9,223 bases of DNA, taken from contig JACCSV010000207.1 in the NCBI GenBank assembly GCA_013812805.1, positions 1-9,223 of the forward strand. Reading direction: 5' to 3'. This DNA comes from Sphingomonas sp. GTDB lineage: Bacteria > Pseudomonadota > Alphaproteobacteria > Sphingomonadales > Sphingomonadaceae. Below, piece after piece: positions 1 to 6,800 of this stretch. Position 1 is the stretch's first letter, and the number at the start of each line of letters is the position of its first letter. The notes under the pieces are model-generated. The model did not search any database. It was not told where the DNA came from and worked only from the letters and a program-made list of their open reading frames with translations. The translations under genes and the position numbers were made by a program.

Positions 1-722
1 TGTTGACCGAGACCCTAGCCGAATATTCGTCGCGGATGGTGATGAAGACATTGTACGGCGAGGATATAGTCCGGCGCTCCCTTCGAAACGATCTCCGCAC
101 TTATCTCCAAGGCCGCAGGGGGCATGACGTGCCGCTCGCCCGCGTCGGAGACGAAAGCTACGTCCACTCTTACAAGGGCGCGCTTGTGATGAACCTTCTT
201 CAGAAGCGGCTCGGGGGGGATGCCGTAAACCGGGCGCTGCGGTCGCTCCTCAACAAGTACAAGTTCAAGGGCGCGCCCTACGCGCGCTCGCTGGACCTCA
301 TTGCGGCGCTGCGTGCGGAAGCGAAGACCCCCGAGGACCAGGCGCTGATCACCGACCTGTTCGAGCGGATCACCCTTTTCGACCTCAGGGCCGTCACTCC
401 CCACGCGGAGCGCCGTCCAGACGGCAAATGGGAGGTCACCGTGCCGGTGGACGCGCGGAAATTCTATGCAGGTGCCAAGGGGGCCGAAAAGGAGGCTCCC
501 CTAGTCGATCAGATCGAAGTCGGCCTGTTCACCGCCGAACCTGGCAGCGGTGCGTTCGACCGGCGGCACGTCATCCTAATGCAGCGCCAGCCGATCAGAT
601 CCGGCCGGCAAGTTCTGAAATTCGTCATTGATAGGAGGCCCACCTATGCGGGCATTGATCCGTACAATTTCTACATCGACCGCAACTCCTCCGATAATGT
701 CGCCAGCGTGAGAGTGCCATGA
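1..722 (+). CDS. C-terminal part of an ABC-permease/M1-peptidase fusion protein (5' end outside window)
   Basis: The frame is open at the left edge, so the TTG at position 3 is an internal Leu codon and not a start. The 239 visible residues align end to end with the C-terminus of the large minus-strand gene at 3863-7462. 'LTETLAEYS' matches its 'LVESLAWYS', so Glu3 is the expected third zinc ligand. Tyr57 in 'SYKGAL' matches the catalytic Tyr of 'NYRKGPL'. Both end in a beta-rich domain with 'AGIDPYNFYID' against 'AGIDPNRLLFD'. The HExxH half of the active site lies outside the window. By family knowledge this is an extracytoplasmic M1 (gluzincin) peptidase domain fused to an ABC-2 permease. 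The two copies look like old, divergent paralogs, not a recent duplication. The stop codon overlaps the next ATG (ATGA), which suggests translational coupling. The substrate is unknown. Confidence 0.85.
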   Translation, partial: LTETLAEYSSRMVMKTLYGEDIVRRSLRNDLRTYLQGRRGHDVPLARVGDESYVHSYKGALVMNLLQKRLGGDAVNRALRSLLNKYKFKGAPYARSLDLIAALRAEAKTPEDQALITDLFERITLFDLRAVTPHAERRPDGKWEVTVPVDARKFYAGAKGAEKEAPLVDQIEVGLFTAEPGSGAFDRRHVILMQRQPIRSGRQVLKFVIDRRPTYAGIDPYNFYIDRNSSDNVASVRVP

Positions 723-931
723 CGCGCCGTCTCCTTTGGCTCGCATCGATCCTGAGCATGCTTTCGCCGGCGCGGCGACCGCGAGCGGAGACGGAGTGCC
801 AGTCCCCAGCATTTAGCGGCAGACGGCGATGCAGGATGCACGGCGGCCCCAACCCGGGAGCGCCGAAATGTAATCGTAATGCTTGGAAACATGGCGCACG
901 CTCGGCGGAAAGTCTGGTTGTCAGGAGTTGA
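719..931 (+). pseudogene. Chimeric ORF: signal-peptide-like start joined to an HGG-motif protein remnant
   Basis: The ATG overlaps the stop of the upstream peptidase gene. The first ~18 residues (MTRRLLWLASILSMLSPA) look like the signal peptide of a secreted protein, as expected for the next gene of that operon. From about residue 19 the character changes to 'CQSPAFSGRRRCRMHGG' followed by 'PGAPKCNRNAWKHGARSAES'. This is the recognisable motif of a family of small alphaproteobacterial proteins (CRMHGG..GAPKGN.NA.KHG), whose function I do not know. The usual Gly of 'PKGN' is Cys here, and the ORF stops soon after 'HGARSAE', earlier than I would expect. I infer that a deletion or insertion joined two unrelated genes near 765-785 and that neither product is functional. 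A small expressed fusion protein cannot be excluded. Confidence 0.6.
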
Positions 932-1082
932 CCTTTATCATCGCGACGCAGGAGCGCGGTTGAAGCTCCGCAGCATCCCAGAGGATCCTTGCTTGTGTTC
1001 ACGGCTTGTTCTAATCATCATCTGGATTTGAGGCGTTGCCATAGATGCGTTGATGTCTAGGGTATCGCACGGGGAGTAACTT
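932..1082. other. Intergenic region upstream of the dprA-like gene; no convincing gene
   Basis: I see no coding sequence here. A weak inverted repeat, GGAGC at 951-955 and GCTCC at 965-969, has a 9-nt spacer. Promoter-like hexamers can be picked out (TTGCTT at 989 and TAATCA at 1012, 17 nt apart), but they match the consensus too poorly to call. The promoter of the downstream pair is presumably in this stretch. Confidence 0.5.
1071..1076 (+). promoter_or_regulatory. Ribosome binding site of the dprA-like gene
   Basis: GGGGAG lies 6 nt before the ATG at 1083. This supports that start codon for the dprA-like ORF. Confidence 0.7.
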
Positions 1083-2048
1083 ATGTCTCAGTCGACGCTT
1101 TGGAGCGTGTCCGGTTCAACGGGGCCAATGATCGCCCCAATTGATGCCGCGCTGGAAATTGGGGCTTACGAAACGCTTTGGTGCGAGCACAACGCGAGTT
1201 TCAAATCGATCGCCAAGCGCTTGCGACATTCACCTGGCGCCCGACCGTCACATTTCGTGCCGGAAACTGAAGCTCGGAGGGTGGGCAGCCAGGTTCTAGC
1301 ACGCCTACGCGAGCGGACACATCAACGTTTCGACATCCGCATTCACGGTGAGTGGGAGTACCCGGTTCGTCTTCGCGATGCGGCAGATCCCGTAGAATTA
1401 CTCTATTTCCAAGGTGATTGGGATCTGACCCAACGGCCTGCTGTGGCCGTCGTGGGAACCCGCAAGCCCTCCGATGCAGGGCGTGACCGAGCGGCAACCC
1501 TGGCGCAGCGATTAGTCGAGGATGGATTCACGGTCGTGTCCGGGCTCGCAGAAGGTATCGATACGACTGCGCATGAAGCGGCGCTGGAAGCCGGTGGAAC
1601 GACGATTGCGGTGATCGGAACTCCTCTAGGGCAAGTTTACCCAAAATCGAACGCTGCTCTTCAGCAGCGCATTGCGAAAGACCATCTGCTAATTAGCCAG
1701 GTTCCGGTTCTCCGATATGACGCGCAGAATTTCAGATCTAATCGCTTCTTCTTCCCTGAACGTAATAAGCTCATGTCGGCACTCACTCTTGCCACGGTCA
1801 TTGTCGAGGCGGGGGAGACGTCGGGGACGCTCGTCCAGGCGCGGGAAGCCCTTCGCCAAGGGCGCAAGTTGTTCATCATGAACAGTTGTTTTGAGCGATC
1901 CGATTTGACTTGGCCGCGCCGCTTCGAGGACCAAGGAGCGATTAGGATACACAGTTATGCCGATGTTAGACGCGAGTTGGTCACCCCAGATCCGCAAGAT
2001 CGGGGAACTGGAGCGGCCGGACCATTGGTGGCTGCAACCGGAGCATAA
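1083..2048 (+). CDS. DprA/Smf-like DNA-processing protein of a DprA-PRTase pair
   Basis: This 321-residue protein has the Rossmann-like DprA core with all hallmark segments in order. These are 'YPVRLRDAADPVELLYFQGD' (about 93-112), 'VAVVGTRKPSDAGRDRA' (121-137), 'SGLAEGIDTTAHEAAL' (153-168), 'TIAVIGTPLGQVYPKSN' (174-190), 'FFFPERNKLMSALT' (222-235), and 'VIVEAGETSGTLVQAREAL' (239-257). Canonical DprA protects incoming single-stranded DNA and loads RecA during transformation. This copy has a different N-terminal ~80 residues and lacks the usual C-terminal winged helix, so it looks like a specialised paralog and not the housekeeping gene. A good ribosome binding site fixes the ATG. Its 3' end overlaps the phosphoribosyltransferase gene by 92 nt in another frame, so the two are almost certainly co-translated. 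I infer a role in defence against foreign DNA, sensing or binding nucleic acid. Codon choice looks less GC-biased than in the flanking ABC genes, which hints at transfer. Confidence 0.88.
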   Translation: MSQSTLWSVSGSTGPMIAPIDAALEIGAYETLWCEHNASFKSIAKRLRHSPGARPSHFVPETEARRVGSQVLARLRERTHQRFDIRIHGEWEYPVRLRDAADPVELLYFQGDWDLTQRPAVAVVGTRKPSDAGRDRAATLAQRLVEDGFTVVSGLAEGIDTTAHEAALEAGGTTIAVIGTPLGQVYPKSNAALQQRIAKDHLLISQVPVLRYDAQNFRSNRFFFPERNKLMSALTLATVIVEAGETSGTLVQAREALRQGRKLFIMNSCFERSDLTWPRRFEDQGAIRIHSYADVRRELVTPDPQDRGTGAAGPLVAATGA

Positions 2049-2613
2049 TTGCTACTTTTTCGGTGAATATACGTCAGGGGCTGGGTATGCGCACAGCTCA
2101 ACCAATCAGATTATCCTCAACCTGAAGAAAAAGCCTAGCACTCGCGGCACACCGCAGTGGCCTCACAAGATCCGGGCGATGAAAATGTTGGCCGCTGCTG
2201 TGAGGGGTGCCCTGACGCCTGCCGCGCTCGGCAACGTCACCATAATACCCATCCCACCTTCTAAAGATAAGACACATCCTGAACACGATGCGCGAATGGC
2301 TGTTATCGCTAAAACTGTCGTCGCCGATGCTCGGGAATTGATCGAACAGATCGCATCGCGAGACGCTTTGCATGAGTGCGACCAGCGCCCTCGGCCGGAT
2401 GATCTCTACGGGGAACTCCGTCTAAACGAAAACCTCTGCGTCCCTGCGCTCCGCGATATTGTCCTTTTGGATGACGTCATAACAACTGGCTGCAGTTTCG
2501 TTGCCTGCCATCGCTTGGTGAATGAGCGCTTTCCGGGGGTGCCGATCTCAGGCATTTTCGCAGCCCGGCGCGCTCTGGATCGAACCAACCCCTTTGCAGA
2601 TCTAGGTGTTTGA
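1957..2613 (+). CDS. ComF-like phosphoribosyltransferase of the DprA-PRTase pair; C-terminus altered by IS insertion
   Basis: The strongest motif is 'DIVLLDDVITTGCS' (residues 167-180), the PRPP-binding loop of type I phosphoribosyltransferases (hhhhDDhhTTG). 'VTIIPIPPSK' (94-103) resembles the 'vPvPl' strand of ComF-type enzymes. The N-terminal part ('CYFFGEYTSGAGYAHSSTNQ', 32-51) is not part of the usual PRTase core. I recall it as typical of PRTase-like proteins encoded next to DprA paralogs. The start may be ATG 1957 or ATG 1963; both lie inside the dprA-like gene. The present end, Gly-Val-stop, is encoded by the left end of the IS481-type element. Joining position 2605 to 3624 restores 20 further codons, up to a TAG at 3683-3685. 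The core fold is intact, so the shortened product may still work. Its reaction is unknown; it could bind PRPP or nucleotides as a signal, or modify a nucleic acid. Confidence 0.82.
   Translation: MPMLDASWSPQIRKIGELERPDHWWLQPEHNCYFFGEYTSGAGYAHSSTNQIILNLKKKPSTRGTPQWPHKIRAMKMLAAAVRGALTPAALGNVTIIPIPPSKDKTHPEHDARMAVIAKTVVADARELIEQIASRDALHECDQRPRPDDLYGELRLNENLCVPALRDIVLLDDVITTGCSFVACHRLVNERFPGVPISGIFAARRALDRTNPFADLGV
2602..2605. repeat. CTAG target-site copy, left side of the IS481-type element
   Basis: CTAG directly precedes the left terminal repeat and is repeated right after the right one (3620-3623). Members of the IS481 family are known to insert at NCTAGN-type targets. The outer bases (T on the left, A on the right) suggest an original TCTAGA site with a 4-bp duplication. 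Confidence 0.65.
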
Positions 2614-2629
2614 TCCCGCAGTGTGGTGG
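2606..2629 (+). repeat. Left terminal inverted repeat of the IS481-type element
   Basis: This end begins GTGTTTGATCCCG. The reverse complement of 3596-3619 begins GTGTTTAGTCCCG, giving 18 of 24 identical positions. The TGTTT start fits the 5'-TGT ends of this family. The sequence also supplies the codons Gly-Val-stop that now end the PRTase gene. Confidence 0.75.
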
Positions 2630-2652
2630 TACGATTGATCATCATGGGTGGC

Positions 2653-2660
2653 GGGAGGAG
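2653..2660 (+). promoter_or_regulatory. Ribosome binding site of the IS481-type transposase
   Basis: GGGAGGAG lies 2 nt before the ATG at 2663. It supports 2663 as the original start of the transposase, even though the frame breaks soon after. Confidence 0.6.
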
Positions 2661-3595
2661 CTATGGGCCAGATTGTACACGGCAGCGCCACGACGAGGCA
2701 GTCCGTCGAGCGATACAGCGGAGTAAAGAGAGCGTAAGGGCGCTAGCCCGACGGCATGGCGTTAGCCCGACGACCGTCCAGAAGTGGCGCAATCGGTCGC
2801 ATGCCAACGACGTTCGGATGGGGCCGAAGGCCATTTATTCAACCGTCCTCACCGCCGAAGAGGAGGCGGTGGTCGTGGCGTTCCGCCGCCACACGCTGCT
2901 GCCGCTGGACGACTGTCTGTACGCGCTGCAGGCCTCGATCCCGCACCTGACCCGCTCAGCGCTTCACCGCTGCCTGCAAGCAACGGCATCAGTCGCTTGC
3001 CCGACATGACTGGCGACAAGCCGGCCAAGCAGAAGTTCAAGGCGTATCCGATCGGCTACTTCCATATCGACATCGCCGAGGTTCGTACCGAAGAAGGCAA
3101 GCTCCACCTCTATGTCGGGATCGATTGCACGTCCAAGTTCGCCTTCGTCCAGCTTCACGACAAGGCTGACCGACCGACTGCGGTCGCGTTCCTGGAAGCG
3201 TTGATCGAAGCAGTCCCCTACGACCTGCACACCATCCTCACCGATAATGGCATCCAGTTCGCCGACCTGCCAAAGAACCGTGATGGCTGGACCGCACGCA
3301 TGCGCGTCCATCGCTTCGACCAGATCTGTCGCGAACACGGTATCGAACACCGCCTCACCAAGCCGAACCATCCGTGGACTAACGGACAGGTCGAGCGGAT
3401 GAACCGCACCATCAAGGACGCCACCGTCAAGCGCTACCACTACGATAGCCATGACCAGCTCCGGCGGCACCTTCAGATCTTCATCGATGCCTACAATCAC
3501 GGCCGCAGGCTGAAGACCCTGCGCGGACTCACACCATACGAATATGTCGCACGTGCCTGGACAGACGACCCAACTCGATTCAAAGTCGATCCGTA

Positions 3596-3619
3596 CCGCT
3601 ACTCTCCGGGACTAAACAC
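3596..3619 (-). repeat. Right terminal inverted repeat of the IS481-type element
   Basis: This sequence is inverted relative to 2606-2629 with 18 of 24 matching positions. It overlaps the last codons of the transposase (SPGLNT). Confidence 0.75.
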
Positions 3620-3623
3620 CTAG
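3620..3623. repeat. CTAG target-site copy, right side of the IS481-type element
   Basis: It matches CTAG at 2602-2605. Its TAG is read in frame as the stop codon of the transposase. Confidence 0.65.
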
Positions 3624-3685
3624 AAATGGGTTTCACAGCGGCCACACACCCAACGAGTGAGAAGCACACTGCCGCAATGACGTAG
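3624..3685 (+). pseudogene. Displaced 3' end of the phosphoribosyltransferase gene
   Basis: If the IS and one CTAG are removed, the PRTase frame continues from 2605 into 3624 as Leu-Glu-Met-Gly-Phe. It runs without a stop for 20 codons after that Leu and ends at TAG 3683-3685. The uninterrupted protein would be 236 residues long instead of 218. This rests on the assumption that both IS flanks come from one original site. The tail has no recognisable motif. Confidence 0.5.
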
Positions 3686-3862
3686 GCATGCGCGCGAGCT
3701 CCAGAATAGGCCACCGTGTTCACAGCTCCTTTCAGGTAACTCCCCTATCATTTGGCCCTTGACTAGGCAGATCGACGGATCGGAACGTTCACGTCCTCAC
3801 AGGACTGCACCACCCCGAAAGGGATTCCACTGAGCGGGCGGATCCAAGCTGGCGCATGAGCC
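3686..3862. other. Convergent intergenic region; no gene seen
   Basis: The stretch lies between the plus-strand cassette and the 3' end of the minus-strand permease-peptidase gene. A perfect hairpin, GTCCT at 3793-3797 and AGGAC at 3801-3805 with a 3-nt loop, could end transcription from either side. It has no T run, so it is not a typical intrinsic terminator. Confidence 0.4.
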
Positions 3863-6800
3863 TCAATTTCCTGTTATCTGTCGTATGTTGTCGTTGCGCT
3901 GGGTATCGAACAGAAGACGGTTTGGATCTATGCCGGCGCGCTCCGGCTCCCCCGTCACGGCAACAGTGATGCTTTGCGTGCCGCTCCCAATACGATGCTT
4001 TTTCAAGTAAATTGGTTCACTTGACTTACCGGCCCCGGAGGGTACGCCGAATACTGCTACTTCTATCAAATCGTTCATGGGCACGGTTTTTTCCGCCCCT
4101 TGGGTGTCCACGACCAGCTTCCGCGCTCTAACGTCGAGCGTGACCTGCCATTGTCCTTCGACTTTTTTCGACGTGACTTTTTCCGTCTCGAGCTCCCAGA
4201 ACGTGTTTGCTTTGAACATGTCGTGAAGCAGGTATTGTAACGATGGAGGCGTAACAGCCTTCAGTTCGCGGTAGAGGTCGAGCGTCGTCGGCAGGAGAAC
4301 CGCTCCCGAACCGTGTCTTTGAATAAGACGCCGAAGAGCCGCGTGGAGCCGCTCCTTGCCGACGTACTCGCTGATCGCGTAGAGCGCCAAAGGTCCTTTG
4401 CGGTAATTCTGATAGCGATCGTAGCCGGCCTGAAGCAACGGAGGCGCAGCCCGTGCCTGCATCGCTTCCTTATCCTCCAGAAAAAAGCTGATCAGCTGCC
4501 GAAGATGCTGCGGCCCGTGAGTCTCCTCCACGAGCCGCATGGCGGAGTACCAGGCCAGACTTTCAACCAAGATCCCGCCCCCTTCAACCCGCGCAGGGGT
4601 GACCTGGGCGCCCCACCATGAATGGGCGATCTCATGCCCCATCACCGCGAAGACATGGTCGTAGCCTCGCTCATCTTCATCAATGTTGTGCTGGGAGTAT
4701 AGCTCCCCATAATCGACCATGCTTCCACCATCCGCATTTAGCCCGCCGCCTTCGCTCGCGCGTGCGGCGATGGTGATGTGGCTATGTGGGTAAGGGCCGA
4801 ATTGCTCGCTGTAATAGTTCAGAGACTCGCGCACGGCACTGGCCATTCGCTCCAGTTGCTTGTCATGAGCTGGATAATACAGGATGCGGATCGTGATATC
4901 CTTCCACCGTTCTTCATGCACGGCATACCGGCCCGACAGGATGGCATAGTCGTTGCCGATGGAGGTATTGGTGGAATAGCGAAAGTAACGGCGCCCATTT
5001 TCAGACCAGGCCCGGCGAAGCGATCCTTGGACCACTGCGACCTCGTCCCCATTGGTGCCGATCACAGCATCGAGAGTGGTTCGGTCAGCATGAGACTGAT
5101 TTCGCTGGCTGTCGCGGTCGTAAAGCGATGCCAGCACGGGGCGTGGCGGAAGCCCGTGGTCTTTGCGGTCCTGCGGATTAGATAGGGTGCGATCGGATTG
5201 ATAGCCGATTGCGGGCAGCCAGGCGTTGGTGAAATAAGTGCCATTCGGCACCACCGGGACGTCGGCGCCGCTGTTGCCGAAGCCTGACTGGTCGAAATGC
5301 ACACTGAAGCTCAGTCGCAGGGACTCGCCGGGCCGGAGCGGCTTCTCCAAGCGGTAAATCCGGTAGCCAAGGTTTTGGTCGACGACGAGAGCATCGGCCA
5401 GCCGATCAAAGGCGATCCTTCCGGTGTCCACCTCAGGCGCGGTAGCCACGTGGATGGTGTCTATCGGTACCGATCTCTTGTTGACCAGGTTGTAAGTGCC
5501 GCGAATGTCCGCCTCATGCCGTTCCGGATAAAGCTCGACCCGCAGCTTGGTGTCGGTGAGCTCCGGTTGCGCGACGTTCTTATACTGTGCGTAGCGCTTC
5601 TCATAAGCCGCCTTTCTCTCGGCAATCTCCGACGCGCTCTGATAATCGTTCAAGATGTTCGTATTATAGAATATGAACCCGCCGAGCAGGATGGGGAGGG
5701 CCGCCGCTACCGCGCCGAACGCGAGCACCGGGGGCCGGAGCCGATGTCGCGCCTGCCGGAGGCGTGCCTTGAAGCTCTGCTCCGTGCTCCGCACCCACAA
5801 GAGGCTGGCAGCCAGTCCGATCAGCAGCGCCCATGCCGCCCAATAGAACTTGAACCACAGCCACGGCGCGAGGGAAGCTCCGAATCCGCGCATGTCGGTA
5901 TATGTCCAACCCGGGTCAGCTCCGTAAACGAGCAGGTTGTGCTCGATTCCGATCGCCGTGGCCCCCGCGGCTAGGAACCCATAGCTGGCGAGCCCTACCA
6001 AATGCCCGATATACTTCTCGTCCACCAGTACGTGCACCGCAAGGGCAAGCACCGCGAATTGAAGGTAGTTGGCCAGCTGAATTCCGAACAGGACCTGGAG
6101 GTACAGCCCGATTTCGAAGTTTGTATATCCGCCGCTGGCCTGCACGAGCACAGCGGCTGCCATAAGGACTGCAAGCCAAGAGACGATCAACAGGCTAAGC
6201 GCTAGAAACTTCCCGGAGAAGAGGACCCATTCTCGCACTGGCACAGTGTTCGTGATTTCGCTTAGGCGCGCCTCGCGCTCCCGCCAGACCAACTCACCCG
6301 CGTAGAAGAGGATGAGGAGTGGGATGATGAACCACCCAAGATCAGGATTGTTGGCCAGAGGGGCAGTCAGGAAATCAAGAGTATGCCCCGTCGTAGGGAA
6401 TAGCGTACCACCATTTGCCTGCATGCCGTTGGCGACGCGCGCTGCGGCGACGAATGCCAGTCCCGCCGCGAAGAGAAATCCGAGTCTGCTTATTGCCATA
6501 GTCAGAAACGAGGTCCGGGCAATAAACAGCATCTGGCGGACGTTGGTTGCGAGGCCGAAGGTCTGCCGGGCGCGAGGGATGGAGATCGGCTCATTCGCCA
6601 CAATCCCGCTGATCTCATGGGGTGCCGAGTGGGCGACCCGCCGCCGGCGTCTGAAGAAACTTGGCCGGGCACCGGCATCATGCTTGAACCGATAGCGGGC
6701 GTAGGTGAACACTATGACGGCCACGGCAATTGTAAGCCAGATGAGGCGGTTCGCCACGATGAAGCTCTGGGGGCCCACCATCACTGTATTTCGCTCCACC

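Larger units (their letters stand above)
2606..3619 (+). mobile_element. IS481-family insertion sequence (about 1.01 kb)
   Basis: The element is bounded by imperfect inverted repeats, which I align over 24 nt with 18 identities by eye, and by CTAG on both sides. It holds a single transposase gene with an IS481-type DDE domain in the same direction as the genes it interrupts. The length is normal for the family. The transposase has two single-base deletions, so this copy should not move by itself. Insertion truncated the PRTase gene. Confidence 0.82.
2663..3623 (+). pseudogene. IS481-family transposase, broken by two frameshifts
   Basis: Three frames have to be joined to recover the protein. 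Frame A starts at ATG 2663 with MGQIVHGSATT. At about 2695 it must pass to 'EAVRRAIQRSKESVRALARRH', a helix-turn-helix region, and on to 'LTRSALHRCLQ'. At about 2980 it must pass to 'GISRLPDMTGDKPAK' and the catalytic domain. Both breaks fit loss of a single base: a G in the Glu codon near 2695, and a C between CAA and GCAACGGC near 2980. The DDE residues are visible in 'YFHIDIAEV', 'LTDNGIQF' and 'NGQVERMNRTIK'. The repaired protein would have about 320 residues, which is normal for the family. As it stands no full-length transposase can be made. The stop TAG (3621-3623) lies in the CTAG target copy, outside the element. Confidence 0.88.

Noticed and set aside
1036..1063. Promoter-like TTGCCA and TAGGGT, 16 nt apart, before the dprA-like gene
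   Set aside because: Transcription would begin in or beyond the ribosome binding site at 1071-1076, and the -10 match is poor.
1083..2048. Housekeeping dprA (competence) gene
   Set aside because: It lacks the usual C-terminal domain and is paired with an overlapping PRTase gene between mobile remnants, so a specialised paralog is more likely. No gene symbol was assigned.
2964..3500. Minus-strand ORF of 178 codons over the IS481 transposase
   Set aside because: It is antisense to the DDE domain and its content is explained by codon bias of the transposase.
2606..3619. Programmed frameshifting in the transposase, as in IS3 elements
   Set aside because: IS481 transposases are normally made from one frame. 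The two breaks lack slippery A- or T-runs and fit single-base losses.
5297..5974. Plus-strand ORF of 225 codons within the permease-peptidase gene
   Set aside because: It is antisense to conserved coding sequence and has no family resemblance.
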